A stretch of 30,000 nucleotides of DNA, taken from positions 623,009-653,008 of the forward strand of contig CAUYUJ010016482.1 of assembly GCA_963575745.1 (NCBI GenBank). Direction: 5' to 3'. This stretch comes from Prorocentrum cordatum. Its lineage: Eukaryota > Sar > Dinophyceae > Prorocentrales > Prorocentraceae. The notes under the pieces were generated by a model, which worked only from the letters and a program-made list of their open reading frames with translations, had not been told where the DNA came from and did not search any database. Numbering within the stretch: position 1 is the stretch's first letter; every line of letters begins with the position of its first letter. The translations under genes were made by a program, and so were the position numbers. Of the stretch, positions 18,801-26,245 are shown piece after piece.

Positions 18801-21800
18801 CGCCTCACCGCCCTTCAAACAGTCTTGCGGCGCGTCCCTCCGCGGCTTCTAGCTCCCAAATCAGTTGGGCAACGCGCAGGTCTAATCATACCATGCGGCG
18901 CGCGCCCCAGGGACAAGACTTTGACACGGCGTTGTCTTGGTCGATGTGTCCCGCTGGGGCCGTCAGAAAACGGCCAGCGTGGGCCCTAACCCGCGAGAGG
19001 TCGCACGATTGCTGACATGCGGTGCGTAGGGTGACGCGAACTCGCGTTTGGCGCAGAGTGGCGGCGGTGATAGCCCGATAGGGTATGCATGCAACAAGCA
19101 GGGAATACGACGCGGCATCAAGCCGCCTCTTTCTCCCCGTCCTCCGCCTCATCGTTCGCATGTCCTCCTGCTTCTCCTCCAGCTCCGCCCCTTTTCACCG
19201 CCTGTCCTTGCCGTGCCTCCCCCTTCTACTCCCCCCTCTGCTCCGTTGTTCCTTTTCAGTTCTTTCTCCCCAGTCTCCCTTCCCTTCTCCCCGCCCTGTC
19301 GCCGTCGCCGTCGCGCGCGTCGCCCGCCCTCCCGTCCTGGGCCGCCGCCGCGGCACCATCTTGCCTTGGCCCTTCTGGTTCGTCGCGGGGCCTGGTGCCT
19401 GGCGCGGCGCGGGGGGCGGATGTTGTTACGTTGTGTTATTTCAAAATCAGTTTCAAATCATTTAGTTTCCTTGACAGTTGGTAGGGGTCTTCTAATACGA
19501 GGAGGAGGAGGAGGCGGAGGGGGACGAGGAAGAGGAGGGGGGGGGATGAGGAGGAGGAGGAGGAGGAGGAGGAGGGGAGGAGGAGGAGGAGGGAGAGGAG
19601 GATGAGGGGGAGGAGGAGGAGGGAGGAAGGGAGGAGGGAGGAGGGAGGAGGGAGGGGAGGAGGAGGCGGGAGAAGGAGGTGGGGCCAGCTAGGGCCATCT
19701 TGGGGCCATATTGGGCCATCTTGGGGCCATCTTGGGCCATCTTGGGGCCTTGCTGACCGTGGCGCTGAATATGCAGTACGAGGACCCGTTCAGGGCGAGG
19801 AGGAGGAGCAGGAGGAGGCGGAGGAGGAAGAGGCGGAGGAGGAGGAGATGGGATGACGAGGAGGAGCAGGAGGAGGAGGAGGAGGAGGAGGAGGTGGATG
19901 TGGAGGTGGAGGTGGAGGTGGAGGAGGAGGTGGAGGTGGAGGAGGTGTCCGCAGAGCTCCTTCGGGGAAGCTTGGAGGTGGAAAAAAGCTCTTACTCTTG
20001 ACTTTGGAAAACCATTGATTTCACACCATTCTGAAAAGTCAAGAGTAAGAGCCGAATTGGAAGCCAGGGCAACCCCAACATGGCCCCGATATGGCCCAAG
20101 ATGGCCCCAATATGGCACCACAATGGCCCTAGCTGGCCCCAAGATGACCCTAGCTGGCCCCAAGATGGCTCATTAGGGGAAGCTTGGAGGTGGACAACAG
20201 CTCTTACTCTTGACTTTGGAGAACCATTGATTTCACACCATTCTGAAAAGTCAAAGAGCCGAATTGGAAGCCAGGGTAACACCAAAATGGCACCAAGATG
20301 GCCCAAGATGGCCCCAAGATGGCCCAAGATGGCCCCAAAATGGCCCAAGATGGCCCCAAGAAGAGGCCCCCCCCCCCTGGCCCTTGTTATGGCCCTAGGT
20401 GGCCCCGCCTCCCTCCTCCCTCCTCCCTCCTCCTTCCTCCTCCTCCTCCCCTCCCTCCTCCCTCCTCCATCCTCCCTCCTCCCTCCTCCCTCATCCCTCC
20501 TCCTCCTCCTCCTCCCCCTCCCCCTCCTCCTCCTCCTCCTCCTCCGCCTCCTCCTCCTCCCCCTCCTCCTCCTCCTCCTCCTCCTCCCCATCCTCCTCGT
20601 CCTCCTCCTCCTCCTCGTCCTCCTCCTCCTCCTCCTCCTCCTCCTCCTCGTTGACATCGGATATCCAAGTGGTCGCGCTCACGTGCGCTCCCTCTGCCAG
20701 TATCGGCACACCTCTCATGCTTGCAGTGGCCCCCAAATCGCCACCACCATCGGCAGTTCCATTGCTGGTCGCAACGGTAACGCTCGCATGCGCCCGCGCC
20801 AACCCTCACATGTCAGCTCGCCACATCGCGTGTTTCGCGTGCCTTAGGGAGCTCCACCGAAGGTCACGCTTGCGGCCTCACTGTCCAATCATGCGTAGGG
20901 CTGTCGCTGGCACCGATGTGATCCAGGCCGTGCGTTGTCTTCCTGCATGCCAGCGTGTCTCTTTCAAGTTTAAGGGGTCCGCGGGGGGGTGGTGGACGCT
21001 TGCTTTGGGGCTTTCGATTTGGCACGAGAGTTTCGATCAATGGGCATAGCACTGCTTAATTGCGTGCGTTGTTTGCTTCCTCTCTCTCTCTCTCTCTCTT
21101 TCTTTCTGAGTTCTGCTTGCACGCGTCCGCCATGCGTTGCCCTTATTCTCGCGGCGTGCGTGTGCGTTCACATGCGTGGTCGGTTTGGTGTCTAATGGCC
21201 TTCGGCCAAATCCGCACCCGCGTCTGGATAATGGGCCAGAGGCGTCATGGATGTTGGCAGGGGTCTCATGGTTTGCCTCTCGGAGGCCCCTTGAAGGCAG
21301 CTGTGGGGCCTCCTGGGGGCCGTCTTGGTTTGGTGCATCTTGGGGCTTGCTCTAGGCTTATAGGGTGCCTCTTGGGGCCTCTTGGCGCACTCCTGTGGGG
21401 GTCTCGGGGGCTCGCGCGTGCGTCTGGGGGCCCGGGGCTCTAACGTTCAGGGGTTGTACACCCCTTCTTTGGCAAGCTCGTGGGCCCTTTCTCGGACCTC
21501 TAGGGTTGTCTTGGCCGCCTGTCTCTCTTGGACCGTCTTGGGCCTTGCGTTGGCGCCTCGCGTGTCGGGTCGGAGGTGCAGTTTTAGCTTCTTCTGTCGC
21601 CTTGGAGCGTCGGGAAGCCGAATAGGCGAGGAGGCCGACATCCAACCCACTACAATTGAGAAAGCAATGAGGCGCCTGGGGGCATCGTGCGGAGGATCCT
21701 TGGGCGTTCTTGGAGGCCTCTTGGGCCGCCTTGAAGGCTTCATGGGTGCCTCTTGGGCGAGGGCGAGGGCCCTCTTGGGCCCCCTTGGGGCCCTCTCGGG

Positions 21801-22981
21801 GCCCAAGAGGGCCCAACGAGAGTCCCAAGATAGCCCCGAGAGTAATGTCCCAAGCCAGCGCGCGCTGGGACCCGCTGGGACCTAACTCCTGGCACCTTCG
21901 TGAGGCATTCGTGGGGCCATTGCTTGGCGCTCTTTGGGCTTCCGTGGGCCCAAGAGTGGCCTGGGGCCCGCCCGCTCCGTGCCGAATGGCAGGGTGGCGG
22001 GTGCCGCATGCATTGCACATGCCGATCTTTTGCGCGGTGTGCAAGTATTTGTTTGTGTGACAGGCCACCCATGCTACTGTTACTCAGCGCGGACTGTTTC
22101 AACCACTTGCTGGTTGTTTTTCGGTCGAAGTATGTTGGTACAGGCTTGAGGCGACCGCCGAGCGGCTCCCTTTCCTGGCACCTGATACGGTAAGCATTCT
22201 ACCTATTGAGGACGGAGCGCCACACCATGTTATATTTCCGATTCGGCGTGCGCCGCGCCGCCGAGCTCACACCGTGGATGACGAGGACAATGGGGGCGCT
22301 GATGTTGATGATAGACGCCCAGACGACGACGCGCGCATCGACGAGGAGGAGGAGCCAGAGGCGGCGCCTGACGACGATCCCGAACCTGAGTGCGTTGCCG
22401 AGCTGGAAGGAATGCCTGGCGGGAAAGTGCCAGAGCTTGACGAGTGGGCCGTGTTTGGCCCAGGCGCACCTTCCGACCCTGAGGATGGCGACGGCCCGCC
22501 AGAGCCAGAAGTTCCAGAGCCCGCAGCTCCAGCAGCAGCACCACCAGGGCCGCCACTACCTCCACCACCAGGGCCTCCTCCGCCTCCACCGCGCAGAGGC
22601 GCAGCATCACAGGCAGACGCAGTGTGGCATTTACCTGGTGGCACCATCAGCTATTATAGTTTGAAGGAGTGCTTCACGGCAGTGTGCAGACGCCACAAGG
22701 CTTGCGTGCTCACCCGCACTTCCAAACGGACAGTTCGGCGCGGCCAAGTCGTGGGTCGTCCTTTGGGGTTCCTATGTGCTTGGCTTGACGCGGGCCACCG
22801 CTACGATACCGAGGCTGATCACGTGAGCGTTGTGTGCCAGGTACTTCCTCGCTTGGAAAGAGTGAACTGGCGAAACGAGATGATGATCACGCCAGCTGCG
22901 CAGGCTTTGCTGGGCTTCGAGCGGCCGAAAGACGAGGGTGAGCCTGACGAGCCCATGGATCTAGACGGTTGCATTACCTGA
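13256..22981 (+). CDS. Transposase-like (hAT/RNase H-like?) dinoflagellate protein, three exons
   Basis: I infer one 1535-residue protein from 13256-15811, 16564-17697 and 22064-22981. Both junctions are phase 0, and stops in each frame lie outside the proposed exons. The start is ATG 13256, directly after a TTTTGCAG acceptor-like site; an upstream in-frame ATG adds only 16 residues of non-protein-like sequence. Visible landmarks in order: helix-turn-helix-like segment (about 152-175), YVDQSRYDETPM (Asp207), CTDRGSAN (Asp331), NPCEVH (Cys358-x2-His361), PRNRWLG (Trp502), acidic Pro/Gly linker (about 540-600), IEPLHSSIRR (Glu798), GGGGAWRAW (about 875), acidic then proline-rich linker (about 1300-1412), and a C-terminal Cys/His module. 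D-D-CxxH-RW-E is the order known for hAT transposases such as Hermes. The hAT call is inference. The first donor could instead be at 15839. The protein could be domesticated or part of a mobile element; no terminal repeats were found. Confidence 0.7.
15812..16563 (+). other. Gene 1 intron 1 (GT-AG)
   Basis: About 752 nt, or 725 nt if the donor at 15839 is used. It begins GTGGCC and ends GCCTCAG. From about 16262 to 16520 it holds a degenerate GTAGTGGTAG/GCAGTAGC repeat. Multiple stops in the gene frame support non-coding status. Confidence 0.6.
16262..16520 (+). repeat. GTAGTGGTAG-type degenerate repeat in intron 1
   Basis: Trinucleotide-like words (GTA, GTG, GCA, AGC) repeat with frequent substitutions. 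Confidence 0.7.
16564..17697 (+). CDS. Gene 1 exon 2: Gly-rich entry and helical region
   Basis: Residues 853-1230. It starts after CCTCAG with VGREPTRKSVKKQLL, so the Met codon at 16555 would be intronic. GGGGAWRAW (about 875) is followed by alternating Ala-rich helices with many Arg/Lys. An acidic coiled-coil-like stretch (about 960-1010) comes next, then RLWCTCDESGEVSW (about 1111) and FLHIGSMLFNPYQPTYQNM (about 1188-1206). It most likely ends after GGCTACAG at 17697 with a GC donor. Downstream the frame reads as a Cys/Ser/Phe-rich non-protein-like tail to a stop at 17919. From memory, the GGGGAWRAW element recurs in other dinoflagellate proteins of unknown function. Confidence 0.75.
18290..18910 (+). 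repeat. 65-bp minisatellite, about nine copies
   Basis: The landmark ATACCATGCGGCGCGCC or a variant occurs at about 18374, 18438, 18502, 18567, 18632, 18697, 18762, 18824 and 18891, giving spacings of 62-67 bp. The better copies also share CGGCTAACTCCTAAGC and ATCAAACAAT. A weaker copy may start near 18298. It lies inside intron 2 of gene 1. Confidence 0.85.
19490..20655. repeat. 1.17-kb foldback of purine and pyrimidine tracts
   Basis: The left arm is GGA-rich (19490-19680) and then has GGCCATCTTGGGG units (19684-19750). The right arm has the complementary CCAAGATGGCC units (20085-20360) and then CCT-rich sequence (20400-20650). The unique joint GAGGTGGGGCCAGCTAGGGC (19676 onward) matches the reverse complement of 20389-20411 at 21 of 23 positions. 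This shows true inverted arms and not chance composition. The centre contains a second GGA tract (19795-19955) and two copies of a 112-bp unit. Confidence 0.75.
19964..20281 (+). repeat. Two ~110-bp direct repeats carrying a hairpin
   Basis: Copies at 19964-20075 and 20176-20281 both start GGGGAAGCTTGGAGGTGGA and end GAATTGGAAGCCAGGG. They differ at only a few bases. In the first, GCTCTTACTCTTGACTTT (19988-20005) is perfectly complementary to 20035-20052 across a 29-nt loop. The second copy has lost five bases in the 3' arm. Confidence 0.9.
21074..21104 (-). repeat. CT dinucleotide microsatellite
   Basis: A short run of TC repeats with a TTTCTTTCT end, within intron 2. Confidence 0.9.
21201..21990 (+). 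repeat. ~800-bp dispersed element, copy 1
   Basis: It aligns colinearly, with many substitutions and gaps, to 25408-26245. Shared landmarks in order: GCCTTCGGCC; CATGGATGTKGG; CTCTCGG-GGCCC; GGGCCTTTCT; AGCCTCTAGGG-like; GGAGCGTCGGGAAGCCGAA (about 21605); AAAGCAATG (21661); GCCCCGAGAG (21832); and a hairpin CCAGCGCGCGCTGG (21855). Much of its length is CTTGGGGCC-type sequence. It is probably a non-autonomous repeat; no coding capacity was recognised. Confidence 0.7.
22064..22981 (+). CDS. Gene 1 exon 3: acidic and Pro-rich linkers, C-terminal Cys/His module
   Basis: Residues 1231-1535. The frame is open from 22061 and coding-like from the GTGTGACAG acceptor, starting ATHATVTQRGLF. A region of about 70 residues (CFSVEVCWYRLEATAE, APDTVSILPIEDG) precedes an Asp/Glu-rich linker (about 1302-1360) and a proline-rich stretch (about 1390-1412). 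The last 110 residues include ISYYSLKECFTAVCRRHKAC, LTRTSKRT, GRPLGFLCAWLDAGH. They read as a compact domain with Cys/His pairs (C-x4-C-x3-H-x2-C) that might bind zinc. It ends at TGA 22979-22981. From memory, related dinoflagellate proteins end with a similar YY...C..H..C.LTRTS...GRPLG.L.AWL pattern. Confidence 0.75.
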   Translation, partial: ATHATVTQRGLFQPLAGCFSVEVCWYRLEATAERLPFLAPDTVSILPIEDGAPHHVIFPIRRAPRRRAHTVDDEDNGGADVDDRRPDDDARIDEEEEPEAAPDDDPEPECVAELEGMPGGKVPELDEWAVFGPGAPSDPEDGDGPPEPEVPEPAAPAAAPPGPPLPPPPGPPPPPPRRGAASQADAVWHLPGGTISYYSLKECFTAVCRRHKACVLTRTSKRTVRRGQVVGRPLGFLCAWLDAGHRYDTEADHVSVVCQVLPRLERVNWRNEMMITPAAQALLGFERPKDEGEPDEPMDLDGCIT

Positions 22982-23660
22982 GTATTCCCATTACGCTGGG
23001 CGGGGAAGGGTTTTGGGGGGGACGGGCAGTGTGGGAGGGCGGGGGGCCAGGCTTGCCAAGTTGATTGTTAGTCAGTGGCATCACTTGGAATGGGTTATTT
23101 TCAAGGGCGCAATCCCCCCATCACTTTGCATTCGCCTCTTGTTCCATCCGGCTTCTGGCTGTCTCGGCCCGCGTCCCCTGTCTTCATCCCCTCTCTGTGC
23201 TGGTACATGCCCTGGCCGATGCCTTTACAATCTGTGCCAGTGCGCGCTCTTTCTCATGTAAGCTCGCTTCCTGGATGCAGCTCCAGAGATGCGGTGACGT
23301 TGGGGGGTAGAGGCGGAGGCGAGGGCAAGGAGGGAGAGGATGGCGGCGACCTGAGGGGGGACGAGCGCCACGAGGACGACGACGGCGCAGGAGGACGGCG
23401 GCGACGGCGACGACGGACAGAACAGCGGCGACGGGGAGTGTCAGAGACAGGAGCCGTTGCACAAAGAGGGGAGGCGGCAGCACGCGGCGACCAACTTCCT
23501 TCAGGCGCCGCGCGTTGCCAAGGCTTGCAGAGCAACCTTGTTCCCAGGGGGTGTACTGGCGAGTCTCTTTGACAGTCAAAAACTTCGCAAAAGTAAGTCC
23601 AGAAGTGTACCCGCTCATGCCGTCACAGCGGAGCAAAGTTACACACGGGGCCCAAAGTGA
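22982..23660. other. 3' flank of gene 1; no second gene recognised
   Basis: GC-rich sequence with a GAC/GGA-rich patch at 23305-23420. No polyadenylation signal of the animal or plant type is expected in dinoflagellates, and none is proposed. Frames on both strands lack recognisable products. Confidence 0.4.
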
Positions 23661-23962
23661 CTCTCCAAGTAGGTGTTGGTCAACATGATGGTTTGAACGT
23701 GACTCTGAAGTGGCTCTAAAGTGACTCTGAAGTGACTCTGGGTTGCGACGGTGCCAATGGAAGCTCGGCAGTCGCGTTGTAAGCGCGGTTGAAAGCGCAC
23801 GCTGGCATAACACTGGGGACGTCTGAGGTAAGCCCAAAGTGGCTCCAAAGTAATTCCAAAGTAACTCCAGAGTGACTCCAAAGCGACTCCAAAGTGACCC
23901 CAAAGTGACTCCAAAGTGACTCCAAAGTGACTCCAAAGTGACTCCGAATTGGCTCCAAGGTG
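23661..23962 (+). repeat. 11-bp tandem repeat (CCAAAGTGACT)
   Basis: The best copies run at 23870-23945 with exact 11-bp spacing. Degenerate copies start near 23650, with an unrelated insert at 23750-23830. Three units make 33 bp, so the minus strand shows a repeating 11-residue peptide (SLWSHFGVTLE) that is not evidence of a gene. Confidence 0.9.
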
Positions 23963-24034
23963 GCATATCCTAGGTAGTTCTTGGTGTACACGTACAACAC
24001 ACACGCAAGACCGATGCCCCGAATTTTCCTAAGT

Positions 24035-24035
<1 letters not shown>

Positions 24036-24073
<38 letters not shown>
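24036..24073 (+). repeat. Homopolymer of 38 C
   Basis: An uninterrupted C run between AAGTA and GCAGG. It can form an i-motif, and a G-quadruplex on the other strand, in principle. Its true length is uncertain because such runs are error-prone in sequencing. Confidence 0.9.
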
Positions 24074-24074
<1 letters not shown>

Positions 24075-24097
24075 CAGGAGCGAGAGGGGGCTGCACT

Positions 24098-24262
24098 TCG
24101 GCCCTTATAAAAAATCATCCAGCGGCCAAGCTTAACACACGGGCCCCTTATAAAAACCATTCGGCCCCTTATGAAAATTCAGCTGCCCTTATAAAAAACC
24201 CCTCATGAAAAATTAAGCGCCCCTTATGACAACTCAGCGGCCCTTATGACAATTCAGGATGG
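24098..24262 (+). repeat. CCCCTTATRAAAA tandem repeat
   Basis: CCCTTATAAAAA, CCCCTTATGAAAA and CCCTTATGACAA, each followed by an AATTCAGC-like word, recur about seven times at about 20-43-bp spacing. TATAAAA here is part of the repeat and should not be read as a TATA box. Confidence 0.85.
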
Positions 24263-24835
24263 CGCTGGTGGCGCGGGTGGGTAGACAGCGCCCTCCCCGC
24301 CGTCTCGAATTGCGCTCGGACCCGTCCGTCTCGGCAGAGGGGGGCAGGGGGGGAGAGGTAGATGACAGGGGGCATGTGGTGGGTGGGGGGTGGGGGGGGG
24401 CATGGGCCGGCTGAGGAGGGCAGGAAAGGGTGGCATGGAGGGATTCGACAGGACGAGGATGCAGAGGATCGGGAACCTGAGGATGCGGGCGAGGAGGAGG
24501 GGGAGGGCAGGGAATATGCGGGCGCCGACAATGGAAGGATCACGAGGATCGGAAAGGTGAGGCTCAGGATGGCGCGGAGGAGGGGAGGGGGGCGCTGGGG
24601 CGGAGGAGGAGAAGGGACTGAGCTGGGAAGGGGGGGGGACGGTGAGAGGGGGTGATCAGGAGGAGCGGGGAGGAGGATCGATGCGATGAAAGTGAGGGGG
24701 GTCGGACACCGACAAGGGCAATGAGGGGGGGGGGGAGGGGGAGGAACGGGGCGGCGAGGAAGAGGAGTCAGAGGAAGAATATGAGCTGGATGACATCAGG
24801 CAATCATTTTTTTTTGAGGGGGGGGGCAACCAAGG
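24263..24835. other. G-rich, GAGG-dominated stretch; no gene
   Basis: Mostly GGGG/GAGG words with short G runs (24387-24400, 24726-24735) and a run of nine T at 24807. No protein-like frame. Confidence 0.5.
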
Positions 24836-24839
24836 CGTA

Positions 24840-25312
24840 TATCACTGACGGTCTTGTGTGTCATTGCCGTTGCCTCGCTTCTGCCGTGATGTCCCAAGCG
24901 TTGCAACCGCTTTTCAGGCTACATTCGGTGGGGCTTTTTTCCATCCTGCGTACTCCATCCGCTCCGACCCTCTCCCATACTACAGTCGCTTCGACACGCG
25001 ATGCCAAAGCTTCCATGCTACTTTCATTGCGACCCAGAGACGCTCTCCCTGCATCAGCTGCGGAATGCTGTCTTGTTTCTTCAGAACCAGGTGAAGATTG
25101 AAAAGAAGACCATCAGTGACACGCACAAATGGTTGAAGCGCCTCTTTGCTGCTACTGAGGACGTGACGACACCTGCGGTGAAGAAGGCAAAGGTTGCGGT
25201 AAAAACGAGACTGGTGAAGAACACTTCTATTGCCGTGGAGACGAAACCGACGTCCCTGGGCAGCCTCGGGAAGTGGACGAAGGCACCTGTGAGCATTGCC
25301 TCAGACTGACTG
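24840..25312 (+). CDS. Small coding-like island, unknown protein or exon
   Basis: Composition changes here from repeat to ordinary codon-like sequence. ATG 25001 opens a 102-residue frame ending TGA 25310-25312. It contains HQLRNAVLFLQNQVKIEKKT, a likely helix or coiled coil, and then a basic Lys/Val/Thr-rich half. A second frame just upstream (from the CTTTTCAG at about 24911-24918, reading ATFGGAFFHPAYSIRSDPLP) also looks protein-like. It runs into the first island, suggesting an unrecognised splice or a frameshift near 25000-25060. A GT donor (CCT|GTGAGC, 25289) is possible before the stop. I do not recognise the family. It could be a small gene, an exon, or a decayed fragment. Confidence 0.4.
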
Positions 25313-25407
25313 CTTCATGAGATGATCGGCAGCTGCGGCTGCAGCATGCGATTCACGCGTTGCTGCAGAGCTTGCGTAGTCTGTGGGGGTGGGGTGTGAT
25401 CTATCTT

Positions 25408-26245
25408 ACGGCCTTCGGCCCAGTCAGCCACCATGCCTGGGTAATGAGTCAGAGGCCTCATGGATGTGGGCTGGGGCCTGGTGATTATCCTCTCGGGGCC
25501 CTCTTGGAGGCAGCTGCGGTGCCTCTTGGGGGGAACGTATTGGGGCCTCTTGGAGCCTGCTGTGGGCTTCTTGGAGCCTCTTGGGGCCTCTTGGAACATC
25601 GTGGGGCGGGGGGGTCTTGGGGGCCTTGTGTGAGCGTCTGGGAACCGAGGGTTAGAACTTGCAGGTTGTTATTCGTTAGTTTGCCCTCTCGTGGGCCTTT
25701 CTTTTCTTAGGAGCCTCTAGGGCTGTCCTGGCCGCATGTTGGGCCGTCTTGGGATTCTCTTGGGCCGTCTTGGGCCCCGCCTGGCGGCCTCTGGTGCCAG
25801 CTGGGAGCGGTCTCGTGGGCCTCTTCAGCCGTCTTGGAGCGTCGGGAAGCCGAAAGGGCGAGAAGGCCGAAATCCTTCCAAAAGCAATGCGGGACCAAGG
25901 GTTTAGGCATCTTGAGATCCTGGGGCCTTGTTAGGGATTCTTGGACGCTCCTAGAGGCCACTGGGGCTTTCTTGAAGGCCTCTTAGGGGCGTCTTGGGCG
26001 CGGGCGAAGGCCCTGTTGGGCCCTCTTGGGGCCGAGGAGGGCGCGAAGAGGGCCCAAACAGAGTCCCAATAGAGCCCCGAGAGTTCTGCCCAAAGCCAGC
26101 GCCCGCTGGGGCAGAATTCATGGCGCCTTCTTGAGGCGCTCTTTGGGCCCTCTTGGAGCTATTGTTGGGCCTTCTTCGGGCTCTCTGCGGGCCCGCGGGG
26201 GGCCTGGGGGTGCAGCCGCTTCATGCTGAAGGGCGCGGTGGCGGA
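25408..26245 (+). repeat. ~800-bp dispersed element, copy 2
   Basis: Colinear with 21201-21990 in the same orientation. It includes GTCTTGGAGCGTCGGGAAGC (25831), GGCCGAAATCCTTCC and AAAGCAATG (25883), GCCCCGAGAG (26074), and a hairpin around CCAGCGCCCGCTGG (26096-26109). The 7-bp outer stem of that hairpin is longer than in copy 1. Confidence 0.7.

Larger units (their letters stand above)
17698..22063 (+). other. Gene 1 intron 2 (GC-AG), repeat-filled
   Basis: About 4366 nt. It begins GCATCACC directly after an exonic CAG and ends TGTGTGACAG, giving CAG|GC at both borders. It contains the 65-bp minisatellite (18290-18910), the 19490-20660 foldback and a copy of the ~800-bp dispersed element, which ends about 70 nt before the acceptor. 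No further coding exon was recognised inside, though a short one could be missed. Confidence 0.55.

Noticed and set aside
18290-18910. CRISPR-like arrangement of regularly spaced repeats
   Set aside because: Repeats and intervening sequence are both degenerate parts of one 65-bp unit, there are no cas genes, and the context is a eukaryotic intron.
20387-20809. Poly-Gly/Glu/Arg and poly-Pro/Ser frames near 20.4-20.8 kb
   Set aside because: Direct translations of the CCT/GGA microsatellite arm of the foldback.
23184-23966. A 260-codon minus-strand frame with a repeated SLWSHFGVTLE peptide
   Set aside because: The repeat is the 11-bp unit read three times. Substitutions do not favour synonymous positions as far as can be judged by eye.
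24098-24262. Several TATAAAA words as promoter TATA boxes
   Set aside because: They are phases of the CCCCTTATRAAAA tandem repeat, and dinoflagellate promoters are not known to rely on TATA boxes.
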